Shown here: one piece after another, positions 17,929 through 27,393 of the stretch
Layout: each line of letters opens with the position of its first letter
How positions within the stretch are numbered: the first letter of the stretch is position 1
DNA from: Candidatus Binatia bacterium
GTDB lineage: Bacteria; Vulcanimicrobiota; Vulcanimicrobiia; Vulcanimicrobiales; Vulcanimicrobiaceae
Length of the DNA: 64,000 nucleotides
Assembly: GCA_035544215.1 (NCBI GenBank)
Contig: DATKHY010000007.1
Span: 1,364,001 to 1,428,000 of the forward strand
Direction of reading: 5' to 3'
Made by a program: the position numbers and the translations under genes
The notes under the pieces: generated by a model
Told to the model about the DNA's origin: nothing
Databases searched by the model: none
What the model saw: only the letters and a program-made list of their open reading frames with translations

Positions 17929-19182
17929 CTATTTGACCTTGCTGAAGACGATGACGCTGTTGTGGCCGCCGAAGCCGAACGAGTTCGAGAGGGCGACGCG
18001 AATCGGCGCACTGCGCGCGACGTTGGGCACGTAGTCGAGGCGGCACTCCGGGTCGGGAAACTCGTAGTTCGTCGTCGGCGGCATCACGTCGTGATACACC
18101 GCCAGCGCCGTGGCGACGCCTTCGATGCCGCCGGCCGCGCCCAGCGCGTGGCCGTGCATGGACTTCGTCGAGCTGACCCCAATCGCAAACGCGTGCTCGC
18201 CGAACGTCTTCTCGATCGCCTTCGATTCCGCCGGATCGCCCACTGGCGTCGAAGTGCCGTGGGCGTTGATGTAGTCGACGTCGCCCGGCCCGATCCCGGC
18301 GCTCTCGAAAGCGCGTGCGAAGGCCAAGCGGACGCCGTTGCCGTCCGGGTCGGGCGCGACGAGATCGAATGCGTCCGAGGACTGGCCGTACCCCAGCACC
18401 TCGCAGTAGATCCGCGCGCCGCGCGCCCGCGCGTGTTCGTACTCCTCGAGCACGAGAATCCCGGCCCCCTCCCCCAGGACGAAGCCGTCGCGCTCCTTGT
18501 CGAAGGGCCGGCTTGCGCGCGCCGGGTCGTCGTTGCGCGTTGACATCGCCCGCATCGAAGAGAAGCCCCCGATCGCCAGCGGCGAGACCGTCGCCTCGCT
18601 CCCGCCCGCGATCATCGCGATCGCGTCGCCGTAGACGATAGCGTTGTAGGCGGTGCAGATCGCGTCGTTGGCGCTCGCGCAGGCGCTCGCCGCGGCGAAG
18701 AACGGGCCGCGATACCCGAACGCCATCGAGATGTGGGCCGGGGCCGCGTTGGCCATGAGCATGGGAATGAAGAAGGGCGTCACCTTCGACCACGTCCCGT
18801 TCTCGTTGGCCTTGTCCGAGTTGAGCCAGAACGTGATGATGCCGCCGATTCCGGTACCGATCACGCCGCCGACTCGCTGTTTGAACTCCGCGTCGTCGGG
18901 GAGCTTGGCGTCCTCGATCGCCTCGCGGGCCGCGACGAAGGCAAACTGCGTGAAGCGGTCCATGCGGCGGGCTTCCTTGCGCCCGATCAGCTCCTCCGGC
19001 TTGAAGTCCTTGACCTCCGCGGCGATGCGCGTGATGAAGTCGCTCGCGTCGAAGGCCGCGATCGGGGCGACGCCCGACTCGCCGGCCACGACGCGCCTCC
19101 AGAACTCCTCCCGGGTATTGCCGACCGGGGTGACGGCGCCCAGCCCCGTCACGACGACCCGCCGGCGGGCAGGCGGTTGCAT
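17929..19182 (-). CDS. fabF: Beta-ketoacyl-ACP synthase II
   Basis: Condenses malonyl-ACP with acyl-ACP in fatty-acid elongation. 417 residues from ATG 19182; an in-frame TTG at 19197 would add five residues. The catalytic Cys is in [13 protein letters not shown] (near residue 165), the two histidines in [16 protein letters not shown] (near 305) and [18 protein letters not shown] (near 340), and the glycine-rich tail [14 protein letters not shown] is present. acpP is not next to it in this window. Divergent from rpmH across a 150-base spacer. Confidence 0.96.
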   Translation of the reverse strand: MQPPARRRVVVTGLGAVTPVGNTREEFWRRVVAGESGVAPIAAFDASDFITRIAAEVKDFKPEELIGRKEARRMDRFTQFAFVAAREAIEDAKLPDDAEFKQRVGGVIGTGIGGIITFWLNSDKANENGTWSKVTPFFIPMLMANAAPAHISMAFGYRGPFFAAASACASANDAICTAYNAIVYGDAIAMIAGGSEATVSPLAIGGFSSMRAMSTRNDDPARASRPFDKERDGFVLGEGAGILVLEEYEHARARGARIYCEVLGYGQSSDAFDLVAPDPDGNGVRLAFARAFESAGIGPGDVDYINAHGTSTPVGDPAESKAIEKTFGEHAFAIGVSSTKSMHGHALGAAGGIEGVATALAVYHDVMPPTTNYEFPDPECRLDYVPNVARSAPIRVALSNSFGFGGHNSVIVFSKVK

Positions 19183-19248
19183 AGTGGACTCGATCAAAAC
19201 TTCACCAAGTTACGGCGACCCACGGGTGCTTCCCCGCACGCCCCTGTC

Positions 19249-19277
19249 TTGCGCTCGTCTCCAGGCCTGGATATAAT
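19249..19277 (+). promoter_or_regulatory. Sigma-70-type promoter for rpmH operon
   Basis: A -35 element TTGCGC at 19249-19254 and a perfect -10 TATAAT at 19272-19277 are separated by exactly 17 bases. The predicted transcription start is near 19284, about 50 bases upstream of the rpmH ATG. This is the clearest promoter seen in the window and would drive rpmH-rnpA-yidD-yidC and possibly further genes. Confidence 0.8.
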
Positions 19278-19332
19278 CAGGGGCTGTCTGCCACCAGGGT
19301 ATGGGGCACTACTCTTCGCCACAAGGAACGTT

Positions 19333-19467
19333 ATGAAGCGGACGTATCAGCCGCACAATCGCCGCCGCAAGCGCGTGCACGGATTCCTGGAGCGCATGAG
19401 CACCAAGCAGGGGCGTAAGGTGCTGGCTCGCCGCCGTAAGAAGGGGCGTCATCGTCTCACGGTCTGA
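19333..19467 (+). CDS. rpmH: 50S ribosomal protein L34
   Basis: 44-residue basic protein of the large ribosomal subunit. It opens with the family signature [18 protein letters not shown] and ends KKGRHRLTV, a near-textbook L34. An AAGGAA lies about six bases before the ATG. Its TGA shares a base with the rnpA ATG (TGATG). Usually this gene is adjacent to and divergent from dnaA; here dnaA is 33 kb away and in the same orientation. Confidence 0.97.
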   Translation: MKRTYQPHNRRRKRVHGFLERMSTKQGRKVLARRRKKGRHRLTV

Positions 19468-19793
19468 TGCGCTGCTTCGCAAGCCTGCGCCGCCAAGCGG
19501 ATTTCGCTCGTCTGCGCCGGCACGGCCGCCGCATTTCTACAAAGAGCCTCGTCATTTATCGTAGCGACTCGCTGCCGGGGGATGGTCGCGCGCTCGTCGG
19601 CATCAGCGTAAGCAAGGCGATCGGCAAGGCCGTGCTTCGAAACAAGCTGCGGCGCCGCATCGCGGCGATCCTCGACGACGCCTTGGCGCAACGCGATGCA
19701 GTGCGGCTGCTCTTCGTCGCGCGCCCGCTTGCCGCGAATGCGTCCTTCGGCGATTTGCGCGCCGAGGTAACCTCGGCTCTCGGGCCGGTGTAG
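19467..19793 (+). CDS. rnpA: Ribonuclease P protein component
   Basis: Protein subunit that helps the RNase P ribozyme remove 5' leaders from pre-tRNA. 108 residues; the conserved RNR motif is in [18 protein letters not shown] (about residues 49-66), preceded by the usual basic N-terminus and VGISV strand. Translationally coupled to rpmH by a one-base overlap and followed eight bases later by yidD, the standard order. Confidence 0.95.
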   Translation: MRCFASLRRQADFARLRRHGRRISTKSLVIYRSDSLPGDGRALVGISVSKAIGKAVLRNKLRRRIAAILDDALAQRDAVRLLFVARPLAANASFGDLRAEVTSALGPV

Positions 19794-19801
19794 TAGAGCG
19801 C

Positions 19802-20071
19802 ATGCGCCTCTTGCTGGCGGGCCTCATTCGGCTCTACCAACTCGTCGTCTCTCCGCTGCTGCCGAAGGCCTGCCGTTTCTACCCCAGCTGCTCGCAGTAC
19901 GCGCTCGAGGCCGTCACCCGCCACGGCGCGGCCCGCGGCTCCGTCTTGGCGGCCGCGCGCCTCGCGCGCTGCCACCCGTGGAACCCGGGCGGCGTCGACT
20001 TCGTCCCCCTTCGACTCGCTTCGCTCGCTCAGGACAGGCTCGGGCAGCGAGATTTCAAGCGGGGTAGCTAG
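19802..20071 (+). CDS. yidD: Membrane protein insertion efficiency factor
   Basis: Small membrane-associated protein that aids YidC-dependent insertion. 89 residues; the conserved core [35 protein letters not shown] and [15 protein letters not shown] is complete within the first 68 residues. The last 20 or so residues are encoded by a repeat-like sequence (20009-20044) and have no counterpart in the family, so the tail is probably a neutral extension. The stop TAG overlaps the yidC GTG start by one base (TAGTG). Confidence 0.93.
   Translation: MRLLLAGLIRLYQLVVSPLLPKACRFYPSCSQYALEAVTRHGAARGSVLAAARLARCHPWNPGGVDFVPLRLASLAQDRLGQRDFKRGS
20009..20044. repeat. Intragenic REP-like repeat
   Basis: The stretch contains the quasi-palindromic run GACTCGCTTCGCTCGCTCAG followed by GACAGGCTC. 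This type of sequence is dispersed in many high-GC genomes, and its reverse strand gives the familiar spurious peptide [13 protein letters not shown], which is exactly what the minus strand reads here. It lies inside the last part of yidD and is translated in frame. Confidence 0.6.
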
Positions 20072-20958
20072 TGCATTTGCTGATCGCCGCATCCTGGCTC
20101 GACCCCATAGTCAACGCGCTGTCGTCGGCGGTCATGCTCATCAACAAGCCGATCAACAACCTCGGCTGGAGCCTCGTCATCCTCTCGGCGCTCATTCGCC
20201 TGGTCTTCTGGCCCCTCAACACGGCGCAGTTCAAGGCGTTTTTGGGGATGCAGAAGATCGCTCCGCAGCTCAAGCGCCTTCAGACGAAATATAAAGACGA
20301 CAAGAACCGCCTTCAGCAAGAGACGATGGCGCTCTATAAGGAACACCGCGTCAATCCGTTCGCGGGTTGCTGGCCGATGCTCGTTCAGTATCCCGTGATC
20401 ATCAGCGTCTACTACGTGGTGATGAACCACAAGGCGCTCTTCGCGAACCAGAACTGGCTGTGGATCGGCAGCGCGATTACGCACGCCGCCGCCGCGCCCG
20501 CAATCTTCGGTGCGCCGATATTCGCCGCGAGCCTGGCGCTCCCCGATCTTCTTCTGATCCTGCTCTACGCGCTTTCGATGTATCTGAGCGTCCGGTTCGT
20601 GAGCATGCCGGCCACCGATCCGCAGCAGGCTCAGACCCAGCGCATGATGGCCGTCATCTCGCCGCTGCTGCTGGGCTTCATGGGGTGGAAATATCACTGG
20701 CCATCGGCCATGGTGCTGTACTGGTTCTCCTACAACGCCTTCACGATGGGACAGCAGTTCTACTTGCTTCGCCGCTATCATCAGCCGCTCGCGCTGATCG
20801 ACAGCGAGCACGTCATCACTCAGGAGTCGCAGGATGCCGCCTCGGCGAAAGACGGCACCGCAAAAGCACTGCCCAGCGGCAACGGCGTCGCCAAGGCCGG
20901 GCCTTCGAAAGCCGCCCGCGGGACGCGCTCGAAGCGCAAAAACAAACGAGGAGCATAA
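20071..20958 (+). CDS. yidC: Membrane protein insertase YidC/Oxa1
   Basis: Inserts and folds inner-membrane proteins with or without SecYEG. 295 residues without the large periplasmic domain of proteobacterial YidC1, so the Oxa1/Gram-positive-like short form. The conserved core starts INNLGWSLVILSALIRLVFW with the hydrophilic-groove Arg, followed by the cytoplasmic hairpin (FLGMQKIAPQLKRLQTKY, about 55-95), then VNPFAGCWPMLVQYPVIISV and further helices with SPLLLGFMGWKYHWPSAMVL. A lysine-rich tail (about 255-295) may bind ribosomes. GTG start overlaps the yidD stop. Confidence 0.95.
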   Translation: MHLLIAASWLDPIVNALSSAVMLINKPINNLGWSLVILSALIRLVFWPLNTAQFKAFLGMQKIAPQLKRLQTKYKDDKNRLQQETMALYKEHRVNPFAGCWPMLVQYPVIISVYYVVMNHKALFANQNWLWIGSAITHAAAAPAIFGAPIFAASLALPDLLLILLYALSMYLSVRFVSMPATDPQQAQTQRMMAVISPLLLGFMGWKYHWPSAMVLYWFSYNAFTMGQQFYLLRRYHQPLALIDSEHVITQESQDAASAKDGTAKALPSGNGVAKAGPSKAARGTRSKRKNKRGA

Positions 20959-20967
20959 GCACCAACC

Positions 20968-21573
20968 ATGCTCTACGAAGACGATTTCGAATTCGAGGAA
21001 CAGCCGGCCGACGTGCGCGATCGCGCCATCGGCAAGCCGCGCGGCGGACGGGGCGGAGGTACGCGTCGCGGACCGCAGCCGCGCCGCGAGCCCGCGCGCC
21101 CGCGCTCGCGCCAGGAGATGCCCGAATCCGCGAAGCCGGCGCGCGATCTGCTGAGCGAGATCCTCGCGGGGATGGGCGTCGGTCCCGTTGAGATCGACTA
21201 CATCGAACGCAAAGAGGGCGAGTATCTCGAGATCTCTGGCCCGCATCTCGGAATGCTGATCGGCCGCCACGGCAACACGCTCGAGGCGCTCAACCTGATC
21301 TTCAACAACGCGTTCAATGCCGGCGTTCGCGCGAATCGCCACTATTACACGATCGACGCGGAGGGTTACCGCGCGCACCGCGCGGATCAGCTCAAGAATC
21401 TCGCTCTCGCTACGCTCGAGCGCTGCATGCGCGAGAACACACCGCAAAAGCTCGAACCGATGCTCCCGTCCGAGCGCAAGATCATCCATCTCGTGCTCGC
21501 CGATTCGGAGCACGTGCGCACGGAATCCGAAGGCGAAGAGCCGGAGCGACGCGTCGTAATCCACCCGCGCTGA
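20968..21573 (+). CDS. jag: Jag/KhpB/EloR RNA-binding protein
   Basis: RNA-binding regulator that in Gram-positive bacteria links RNA control to cell elongation. 201 residues: an acidic then Arg/Gly/Pro-rich linker (about 1-50), a KH domain with the RNA-binding loop MLIGRHGNTLEALNLIFNNA (about 95-115) and a C-terminal R3H domain (LEPMLPSERKIIHLVLAD, about 160-178). The classical N-terminal Jag_N domain is not evident; the linker stands in its place. Ten bases after yidC; its stop TGA appears to overlap the mnmE CTG start. Confidence 0.93.
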   Translation: MLYEDDFEFEEQPADVRDRAIGKPRGGRGGGTRRGPQPRREPARPRSRQEMPESAKPARDLLSEILAGMGVGPVEIDYIERKEGEYLEISGPHLGMLIGRHGNTLEALNLIFNNAFNAGVRANRHYYTIDAEGYRAHRADQLKNLALATLERCMRENTPQKLEPMLPSERKIIHLVLADSEHVRTESEGEEPERRVVIHPR

Positions 21574-22925
21574 ATCCGCAACTGACGGAGACGATCGCCG
21601 CGATCGCCACGCCGCCGGGCAAGGGGGCGATCGCGATTGTTCGCGTCAGCGGTCCCGCGGTGCCGGCGTTGCGCGATCGTCTCGTGCGGACGAAATCCGG
21701 TTTAAGACCGCGCGTCGCGACGCGCGTCACTATTGTCGATGAGTGCGGGCGCGCGCTCGATCGGGCGATCGCCGTCGCATTCTCGGCGCCGCACAGCTAC
21801 ACCGGTGAAGACATGCTCGAGCTGCAGCTCCATGGTTCTCCCGTGGTCGCGCGCGAGGTCGTGCGCGCGCTGCTGGCGTGCGGCGCGCGGCTGGCCGCGC
21901 CCGGCGAATTTACGCGCCGGGCGTTCCTCAACGACAAGATGGACCTGCACGCGGCGGCGGCCGTCGCGGACGTCGTCAACGCCGAGACGCGCGCCGCGGC
22001 GCAAGCGGCGCTGGCCAATCTCGGCGGCGGTCTTGCAAACGAGATCCGCTCGCTGCGCGCGTCGCTCGCGCGCGTTCTCGAGGAGCTCGGCGGCGCGATC
22101 GACTTCCCGGATGAGGTCCCCGAGCCCGGCCGGGCCGACGTCGAGCGCCGGCTCGAGCCCATCGCCGCGGCGCTCGAGCGCCTGCGCCACGACGGTGAAC
22201 TGGGCCAACTCGTCCGCGAGGGTATGGGCGTCGCAATCGTCGGGCCGCCCAACGCGGGCAAGTCCTCGCTGCTCAACGCACTGCTCGGCTTCGAGCGCGC
22301 GATCGTGTCCGAGATTCCCGGCACGACCCGCGACGCGATCGAGGAGGCGATCGTCGTCGACGGCGTCCCGGTGCGGCTGATCGACACCGCGGGTATTCGC
22401 TCGCACGCCGACCGCCTTGAGTCCGCCGGCATCGAGCGGACCGAACGCGCGTTGGTCGCGGCCGCCGTCGCACTCGTCGTGATCGACGGCTCGGAGCGGT
22501 TGGGCGCCGACGCGATTGCTCTGCTCGAACGCACTGCCGGGCGCCCGCGAATCCTCTTCTTCAACAAGTCGGATCTCGGCACGCTAGGGACGCGCGAGAC
22601 CGGTGAGCCCCAAGCGATCGTCGGCAGTGTCCGGCATGTCGCCACACTGCAAGAGCTGCGGCAAGCCGTCGCACGGCTCGGCTGGGGCGGGGAACGCATC
22701 GACCTCTCGCGCCCACATCTCGTCGCGCTGCACGAATTCGACGGCGTCAACACGGCACTCGACGGTCTGCACCGGGCGGGGCGAGCGCTCCGAAACGGCG
22801 AGCCGATCGACTTCGCCGCCGCGGAGCTGCACCGCGCATATTCCTCGCTTGGGCATGTAAGCGAGCAGGTTGCCGCCGAAGAGGTCATCGATGGCATCTT
22901 TTCGCGCTTTTGCATCGGAAAATAA
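21570..22925 (+). CDS. mnmE: tRNA modification GTPase MnmE, apparent CTG start
   Basis: With MnmG it installs the 5-carboxymethylaminomethyl group on U34 of certain tRNAs. The conserved N-terminus TETIAAIATPPGKGAIAIVR lies upstream of the first ATG/GTG/TTG in frame (GTG at 21660), so translation must begin earlier. The only plausible codons are CTG at 21570, which overlaps the jag stop as CTGA, or CTG at 21582. From 21570 the protein has 451 residues, the normal size. G-domain motifs are GPPNAGKSSLLNALLG (G1), IDTAGIR (G3) and FNKSD (G4); the C-terminus ends FCIGK with the invariant Cys. Function is certain, the start codon is inference. Confidence 0.93.
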   Translation: MNPQLTETIAAIATPPGKGAIAIVRVSGPAVPALRDRLVRTKSGLRPRVATRVTIVDECGRALDRAIAVAFSAPHSYTGEDMLELQLHGSPVVAREVVRALLACGARLAAPGEFTRRAFLNDKMDLHAAAAVADVVNAETRAAAQAALANLGGGLANEIRSLRASLARVLEELGGAIDFPDEVPEPGRADVERRLEPIAAALERLRHDGELGQLVREGMGVAIVGPPNAGKSSLLNALLGFERAIVSEIPGTTRDAIEEAIVVDGVPVRLIDTAGIRSHADRLESAGIERTERALVAAAVALVVIDGSERLGADAIALLERTAGRPRILFFNKSDLGTLGTRETGEPQAIVGSVRHVATLQELRQAVARLGWGGERIDLSRPHLVALHEFDGVNTALDGLHRAGRALRNGEPIDFAAAELHRAYSSLGHVSEQVAAEEVIDGIFSRFCIGK

Positions 22926-22940
22926 AAGGAGGTTACGGTA

Positions 22941-23309
22941 ATGCGGCGTGCTCTTTTCGCGCTGGTCGCTCTCGCGGTCTTCGCCTTACCCGCGACGACG
23001 CAAGCCAAGATCGTCTCGCGTTTTGGCGTTACGATCATCAGTTGCGTCGTCAATTCCAACGGCAGTAACCTGACCAACGGCATCAACGTGGTTTATTACA
23101 ACACGCATGACTCGCCGGCGACAGAGGTCGACTTTCTCGTCAACTACTTGGGAAAGCGCTTCATCCTGATCGATAAGGGCAGCTTCACGCGCGGGGCCCA
23201 GATCAACCACAACCTGGCCAACGCGCTGACCGGCCAGTCTTGGGACGGTCCCAAGCCCAAGCTATGCCGAGTCGAGCGCGTCTACCTCGCCAACGGACGG
23301 AGCTTCTAA
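22941..23309 (+). CDS. Small exported protein of unknown function
   Basis: 122 residues with a clear signal peptide (MRRALFALVALAVFALPATT, cleavage likely after QA near residue 23). A strong AGGAGG lies seven bases before the ATG. The mature part is about 99 residues with two cysteines (in IISCVVNSNG and KLCRVER) that could form one disulfide, and a beta-rich pattern such as INVVYYNTHDSPATEVDFLV. No family recognised. It sits between mnmE and mnmG together with the HdeD-like gene, an unusual place for accessory genes. Confidence 0.75.
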   Translation: MRRALFALVALAVFALPATTQAKIVSRFGVTIISCVVNSNGSNLTNGINVVYYNTHDSPATEVDFLVNYLGKRFILIDKGSFTRGAQINHNLANALTGQSWDGPKPKLCRVERVYLANGRSF

Positions 23310-23311
23310 AA

Positions 23312-23890
23312 ATGCAGTTAAATCCGTTAGTCAACGTTTTAGCCCGCAACTGGTGGGCGGTGCTCATTCGCGGCATCATCGCCGTGATTTTCGGCATTTT
23401 GGCCTACCTGTGGCCGGGAGCGACGTGGGTCGCCATCGCCATCCTGTTCGGGGCGTACGCGCTCGTCGACGGCATCTTCGCGATCATCGCGACGGTTCGC
23501 GCCGCCGAGACCCAGCAGCGCTGGTGGCCGTTCCTGCTGGAGGGCATCGTCGGCATCCTGATCGCCGCGATCACCTTCTACGATGTCCGCATCACGATAT
23601 TCGCGCTCTACTTCACGATCGCCGCGTGGGCATTTCTCACGGGCATCTTCGAGATCGTCGCAGCGATCGAGCTGCGCAAACACGTCGCGAACGAGTTCTG
23701 GCTGATCCTCGGCGGTATCGCATCGATCGCCTTCGCTGTGCTCATGATCTGGTTTCCGCTCGCGGGATTTCTCGCGATCACGTGGCTGATCGCAGCGTAC
23801 GCGATCGTGTTCGGCATCATGCTGATCGCGCTGGCGTTCCGGCTGCGCTCGCACTTGCCCGCGGCTCCCACCCCGAAGACCGCCACGTAA
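23312..23890 (+). CDS. HdeD/DUF308-family membrane protein
   Basis: 192 residues from ATG 23312, directly after the previous stop. Six predicted membrane helices arranged as three similar helix pairs, with the DUF308 pattern RGIIAVIFGILAYLWPGATW in the first, FLLEGIVGILIAAITFYDVR in the second, and ILGGIASIAFAVLMIWFPLA in the third. HdeD in E. coli is linked to acid resistance at high cell density; the role here is unknown. A longer frame starting at 23240 overlaps the preceding gene and is not preferred. Confidence 0.82.
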   Translation: MQLNPLVNVLARNWWAVLIRGIIAVIFGILAYLWPGATWVAIAILFGAYALVDGIFAIIATVRAAETQQRWWPFLLEGIVGILIAAITFYDVRITIFALYFTIAAWAFLTGIFEIVAAIELRKHVANEFWLILGGIASIAFAVLMIWFPLAGFLAITWLIAAYAIVFGIMLIALAFRLRSHLPAAPTPKTAT

Positions 23891-23896
23891 AAGGCG

Positions 23897-25777
23897 ATGC
23901 TCGGCGACGCCGGCACTATCGTGGTCGGCGGCGGCCACGCCGGCGTTGAAGCCGCGCTCGCGTCGGCGCGGTCGGGAGCACCGACGCTGCTGGTCACGGG
24001 CGACCCGGAGAAGATCTGCACGCTCCCGTGCAACCCGTCGATCGGCGGGAGCGCGAAGGGCCAGCTTGTGCGCGAGATCGACGCGCTCGGCGGCGCCATG
24101 GGGCTGATCGCGGATCGGTGCAGCCTGCACGCCCGCTTCCTCAACGAGAGCAAGGGCCCGGCGGTGCGAGCGTTGCGCCAGCAGATGGACAAGCCCGCCT
24201 ACGCGCGTGCCGCCATCGAGCTGCTCCGCACGGAGCCCAACCTCGCGATCGTGCCCGGCCTGGTCGAGGACCTCGAGGTCGAGGCCGGCGCGGTTCGCGG
24301 CGTGCGCTGCAGCGACGGCTCGCGCCACCTCGCGAAATCGGTCGTGCTGGCGACGGGAACGTTTCTGGGAGGGAAGTCCTTCCGCGGCGACCTCGTCCTC
24401 GCCGAGGGGCGTTTCGGCGAGGCTCCCGCGATCGGCTTGGCGGCGGCGCTGCGCCGCCTCGGCTTTCCCACGATGCGGCTCAAGACCGGAACGCCCCCGC
24501 GCATCGACAAGCGCAGCGTCGACGTCGCCGCGATGTTGATGCAGCCGCCCAGCCCGCGCCCGCTGCTGTTTTCGTACCGCAGCGAACGGCGCTTCGGCGG
24601 CCCGCAGCTTCCGTGTTACGTCACGCAAACCAACGCGCTCACTCACGCACTCGTGCGCGACAATCTCCATCGCTCGCCGCTCTACGGGCTCGATCTCATT
24701 CGCGGAATCGGGCCGCGCTATTGTCCGTCGATCGAAGACAAAGTCGTCAAATTCGCCCATAATCCGTCGCATCAGATCTTCATCGAGCCGGAGGGCTGGG
24801 ACGAGCCGACGCTCTATGTCGGCGGCTTCTCGACGTCGCTTCCGGCCGAGGTTCAGTTAGCGATGCTGCGCACGCTGCCGGGCTTGGAGAACTGCAACAT
24901 GCTGCGGGCCGGCTACGCGGTCGAGTACGACATGGTTCCGCCGACCGAGCTGAGCGAGACGCTCGAGACGCGGCGGATTGCCGGGCTGTTCCACTGCGGC
25001 CAGCTCAACGGAACGTCGGGCTACGAGGAGGCGGCCGCACAGGGCCTGATTGCGGGGCTCAATGCGGCGCGCGCGGTTCGCGGTGACGAGCCGATTCGAC
25101 TCGGGCGCAGCCAGGCGTACATCGGCGTGCTGATCGACGACCTCGTGACCAAGGGCGTCGACGAGCCCTATCGGATGCTCTCCTCACGCGCGGAGCATCG
25201 CATCCTGTTGCGGCACGACAACGCGGATCTTCGGCTGACACCCGTCGGGCGCGCGGCGGGTCTAGTCGGCGACGCGGCTTGGGAGGCGTTCGAGCGGCGC
25301 CGGACGGCGCTGGGCCGGGCGCGCGACCGCTCCCAGACGACGCGCCTGACCACCGAAGAGCTCGGCGGCGAGCGGTTCGAGCGCGGCAGCACGCTCGCCG
25401 ACGCGCTGCGGCGTCCGCGGCTCGACTTCGCCGACGTCGCCGCACACTTCGACCCGCCGCTTGAGGCCGAGATCGGCGAGCGGCTGGCCATCGAGCTCAA
25501 ATGCGAAGGGTACGCTCGGCGCGAGGAGCTCGCGATCGAGAAGTCGCGCAAGACGGAAGACGCGCGAATCCCTGAAGATTTCGACTATCTCGCGATCGCG
25601 GCGCTCTCGCGCGAGGCGCGCGAGAAGTTCGTTCGCCGGCGTCCCCGCACGTTGGGAATGGCCGGCCGCATCCCCGGCATCACGCCCTCGGACGTCGCGA
25701 TCGTCGCGCTCTTCCTGCACCGGCGCGAGCGACACGATGTCGGCACTCGCGCCGGTCAAACGTCTATCGTGTCGTAA
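23897..25777 (+). CDS. mnmG: tRNA uridine 5-carboxymethylaminomethyl modification enzyme MnmG
   Basis: FAD-dependent partner of MnmE in U34 tRNA modification. 626 residues: the FAD-binding Rossmann motif [20 protein letters not shown] at the N-terminus, the conserved [35 protein letters not shown] (signature 1), [20 protein letters not shown], and [20 protein letters not shown] (signature 2), with a C-terminal helical MnmE-binding domain ending [20 protein letters not shown]. It begins seven bases after the HdeD-like stop. Confidence 0.96.
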   Translation: MLGDAGTIVVGGGHAGVEAALASARSGAPTLLVTGDPEKICTLPCNPSIGGSAKGQLVREIDALGGAMGLIADRCSLHARFLNESKGPAVRALRQQMDKPAYARAAIELLRTEPNLAIVPGLVEDLEVEAGAVRGVRCSDGSRHLAKSVVLATGTFLGGKSFRGDLVLAEGRFGEAPAIGLAAALRRLGFPTMRLKTGTPPRIDKRSVDVAAMLMQPPSPRPLLFSYRSERRFGGPQLPCYVTQTNALTHALVRDNLHRSPLYGLDLIRGIGPRYCPSIEDKVVKFAHNPSHQIFIEPEGWDEPTLYVGGFSTSLPAEVQLAMLRTLPGLENCNMLRAGYAVEYDMVPPTELSETLETRRIAGLFHCGQLNGTSGYEEAAAQGLIAGLNAARAVRGDEPIRLGRSQAYIGVLIDDLVTKGVDEPYRMLSSRAEHRILLRHDNADLRLTPVGRAAGLVGDAAWEAFERRRTALGRARDRSQTTRLTTEELGGERFERGSTLADALRRPRLDFADVAAHFDPPLEAEIGERLAIELKCEGYARREELAIEKSRKTEDARIPEDFDYLAIAALSREAREKFVRRRPRTLGMAGRIPGITPSDVAIVALFLHRRERHDVGTRAGQTSIVS

Positions 25778-25789
25778 GGAGGACCCAAA

Positions 25790-26125
25790 ATGAGTGAATA
25801 TTTGTTCCTGTACCGGGGCGGCAGCCGCCCCGAGTCGCCGGCCGAGGGCGAGAAGGTCATGCAGAAATGGATCAGCTGGATGCAGGACCTCGAAACCAAA
25901 GGCCACCTCAAGGACCGCGGGCAGCCGCTCGAGGGCGAGGGGAGGGTCGTGAGGGGGAGGCAGCGTTCCATCAGCGATGGCCCTTACGCCGAATCGAAGG
26001 ACATCATCGGCGGCTACACGTTGATCGAGGCCAAGGATCTGGCACAGGCGGCCGAGCTGGCCGGTGGATGTCCGATCTTCGACCGTGACGGCCTGGTCGA
26101 AGTGCGCCCCGTCATGAAGATGTAA
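25790..26125 (+). CDS. YCII-related (DGPF) protein paired with ECF42 sigma factor
   Basis: 111-residue ferredoxin-like-fold protein of the YCII/DGPF family. The motif ISDGPYAESKDIIGGYTLIE (about residues 62-81) is the DGPF signature (DGPY here). AAGGAGG lies seven bases before the ATG. Proteins of this family are regularly encoded next to ECF42-group sigma factors, and the downstream gene is such a factor nine bases away. The family's biochemical role is not established; it may bind a small metabolite. Confidence 0.85.
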   Translation: MSEYLFLYRGGSRPESPAEGEKVMQKWISWMQDLETKGHLKDRGQPLEGEGRVVRGRQRSISDGPYAESKDIIGGYTLIEAKDLAQAAELAGGCPIFDRDGLVEVRPVMKM

Positions 26126-26133
26126 CGACATCA

Positions 26134-27393
26134 ATGGAGCCCGCCGAGCACCTGTTCCGGCAAGAGTCGGGACGCATGGTCACCGCGCTGTCTCGCATCT
26201 TCGGGCTCGACAACATCGCGTTGGCAGAGGACGTCATGCAAGACGTCTTCTGCCGCGCGCTCGAGGTGTGGAAACTGCGCGGAGTGCCGCATAATCCCTC
26301 GGCGTGGCTGATGAAAGCCGCGCGCAATCGCGCGATCGACGTTCTGCGCCGCGAGCGGACCGCGCGCAATCTCGTGCCCGAGCTCGGACGCCTTCTGAAC
26401 AGCGAATGGACGATGGTCGCGACGGTGAACGAATTTTTCGGGTCCGAGACGATCAAAGACGATCAGCTGCGGATGATGTTTTCGTGCTGCGATCCACGAC
26501 TCTCAGAAGACGCGCAAGTCGCGCTGACGCTGCGACTGCAGTGCGGCTTTACGACGGCCGAGATCGCGGGCGCGTTCCTTAGCAAGAACGCCGCCATCGA
26601 GAAACGCATCGAGCGCGGCAAGAAAGTCTTGGCAAGTTCGAAAGGATTGTTCGACTTTGCCGAAGCGGAGCTGCCCGCGCGTTTATCCGCGGTGCACCGC
26701 ACGCTTTACCTAATGTTCAACGAAGGTTATCACGGAGCGTCACGCAAAATGCCGGTGCGCGCCGAGCTCTGCAACGAGGCGATGCGGCTCGCCGCGCTGC
26801 TGCTCGAGAACGTGCGCGTCGCGACGCCCGCGTCGCACGCACTCTGCGCGCTGATGTATCTGCACGCGGCGCGTCTGCCCGCGCGCGTCGACGCGCGCGG
26901 CGACCTAGTGTCACTCGCGCGACAGAACCGCGCGCTGTGGAATCGAACGCTGATCGCGCGCGGAACCGAGCTGCTCGATCGGTCGGCCACCGGACCCGAA
27001 CTCAGCGAATACCACGTCGAAGCCGCAATTGCGTCGTTGCATTCGGGTGCCGCCACAGACAACGACACCAACTGGGATCGGCTCCTGTGGCTGTACGACA
27101 TCCTGATGCGCATCCGTCCGTCGCCGGTGATCGCGCTCAACCGCGCCATCGCCGTCGCGCAACGCGAGGGTCCCGAATCGGGAATTGCGGCGATTCGCGC
27201 CATCCCGGCCAGCGAGCAGCTTGCTTCATATCCGTTTCTTCCAGCGGCGCTCGGCGAACTGGAGCTGCGCGCCGGACGCGTCGAGCGCGCGCGCAGCCAC
27301 TTCGAGGCCGCCGCCGCGCTCGCGCGCAACCCGATGGAACGCCGCTTTCTCGAACTGCGCGTCGAAGCCGCGAGGAGTGAGCCGCACCGCTGA
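26134..27393 (+). CDS. ECF42-type RNA polymerase sigma factor with C-terminal TPR-like extension
   Basis: Alternative sigma factor of 419 residues. Sigma region 2 is near 25-85 (ALAEDVMQDVFCRALEVWKL, then NPSAWLMKAARNRAIDVLRR); region 4 near 120-180 has LRLQCGFTTAEIAGAFL and AIEKRIERGKKVL, a helix-turn-helix for -35 recognition. A long helical C-terminal extension (about 185-419; YLMFNEGYHGAS and RIRPSPVIALNRAIAVA are hallmarks) replaces an anti-sigma partner in this group. The upstream DGPF gene is the usual companion. The pair sits between mnmG and rsmG, which are normally adjacent. The 3' end overlaps rsmG by 17 bases. Confidence 0.9.
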   Translation: MEPAEHLFRQESGRMVTALSRIFGLDNIALAEDVMQDVFCRALEVWKLRGVPHNPSAWLMKAARNRAIDVLRRERTARNLVPELGRLLNSEWTMVATVNEFFGSETIKDDQLRMMFSCCDPRLSEDAQVALTLRLQCGFTTAEIAGAFLSKNAAIEKRIERGKKVLASSKGLFDFAEAELPARLSAVHRTLYLMFNEGYHGASRKMPVRAELCNEAMRLAALLLENVRVATPASHALCALMYLHAARLPARVDARGDLVSLARQNRALWNRTLIARGTELLDRSATGPELSEYHVEAAIASLHSGAATDNDTNWDRLLWLYDILMRIRPSPVIALNRAIAVAQREGPESGIAAIRAIPASEQLASYPFLPAALGELELRAGRVERARSHFEAAAALARNPMERRFLELRVEAARSEPHR

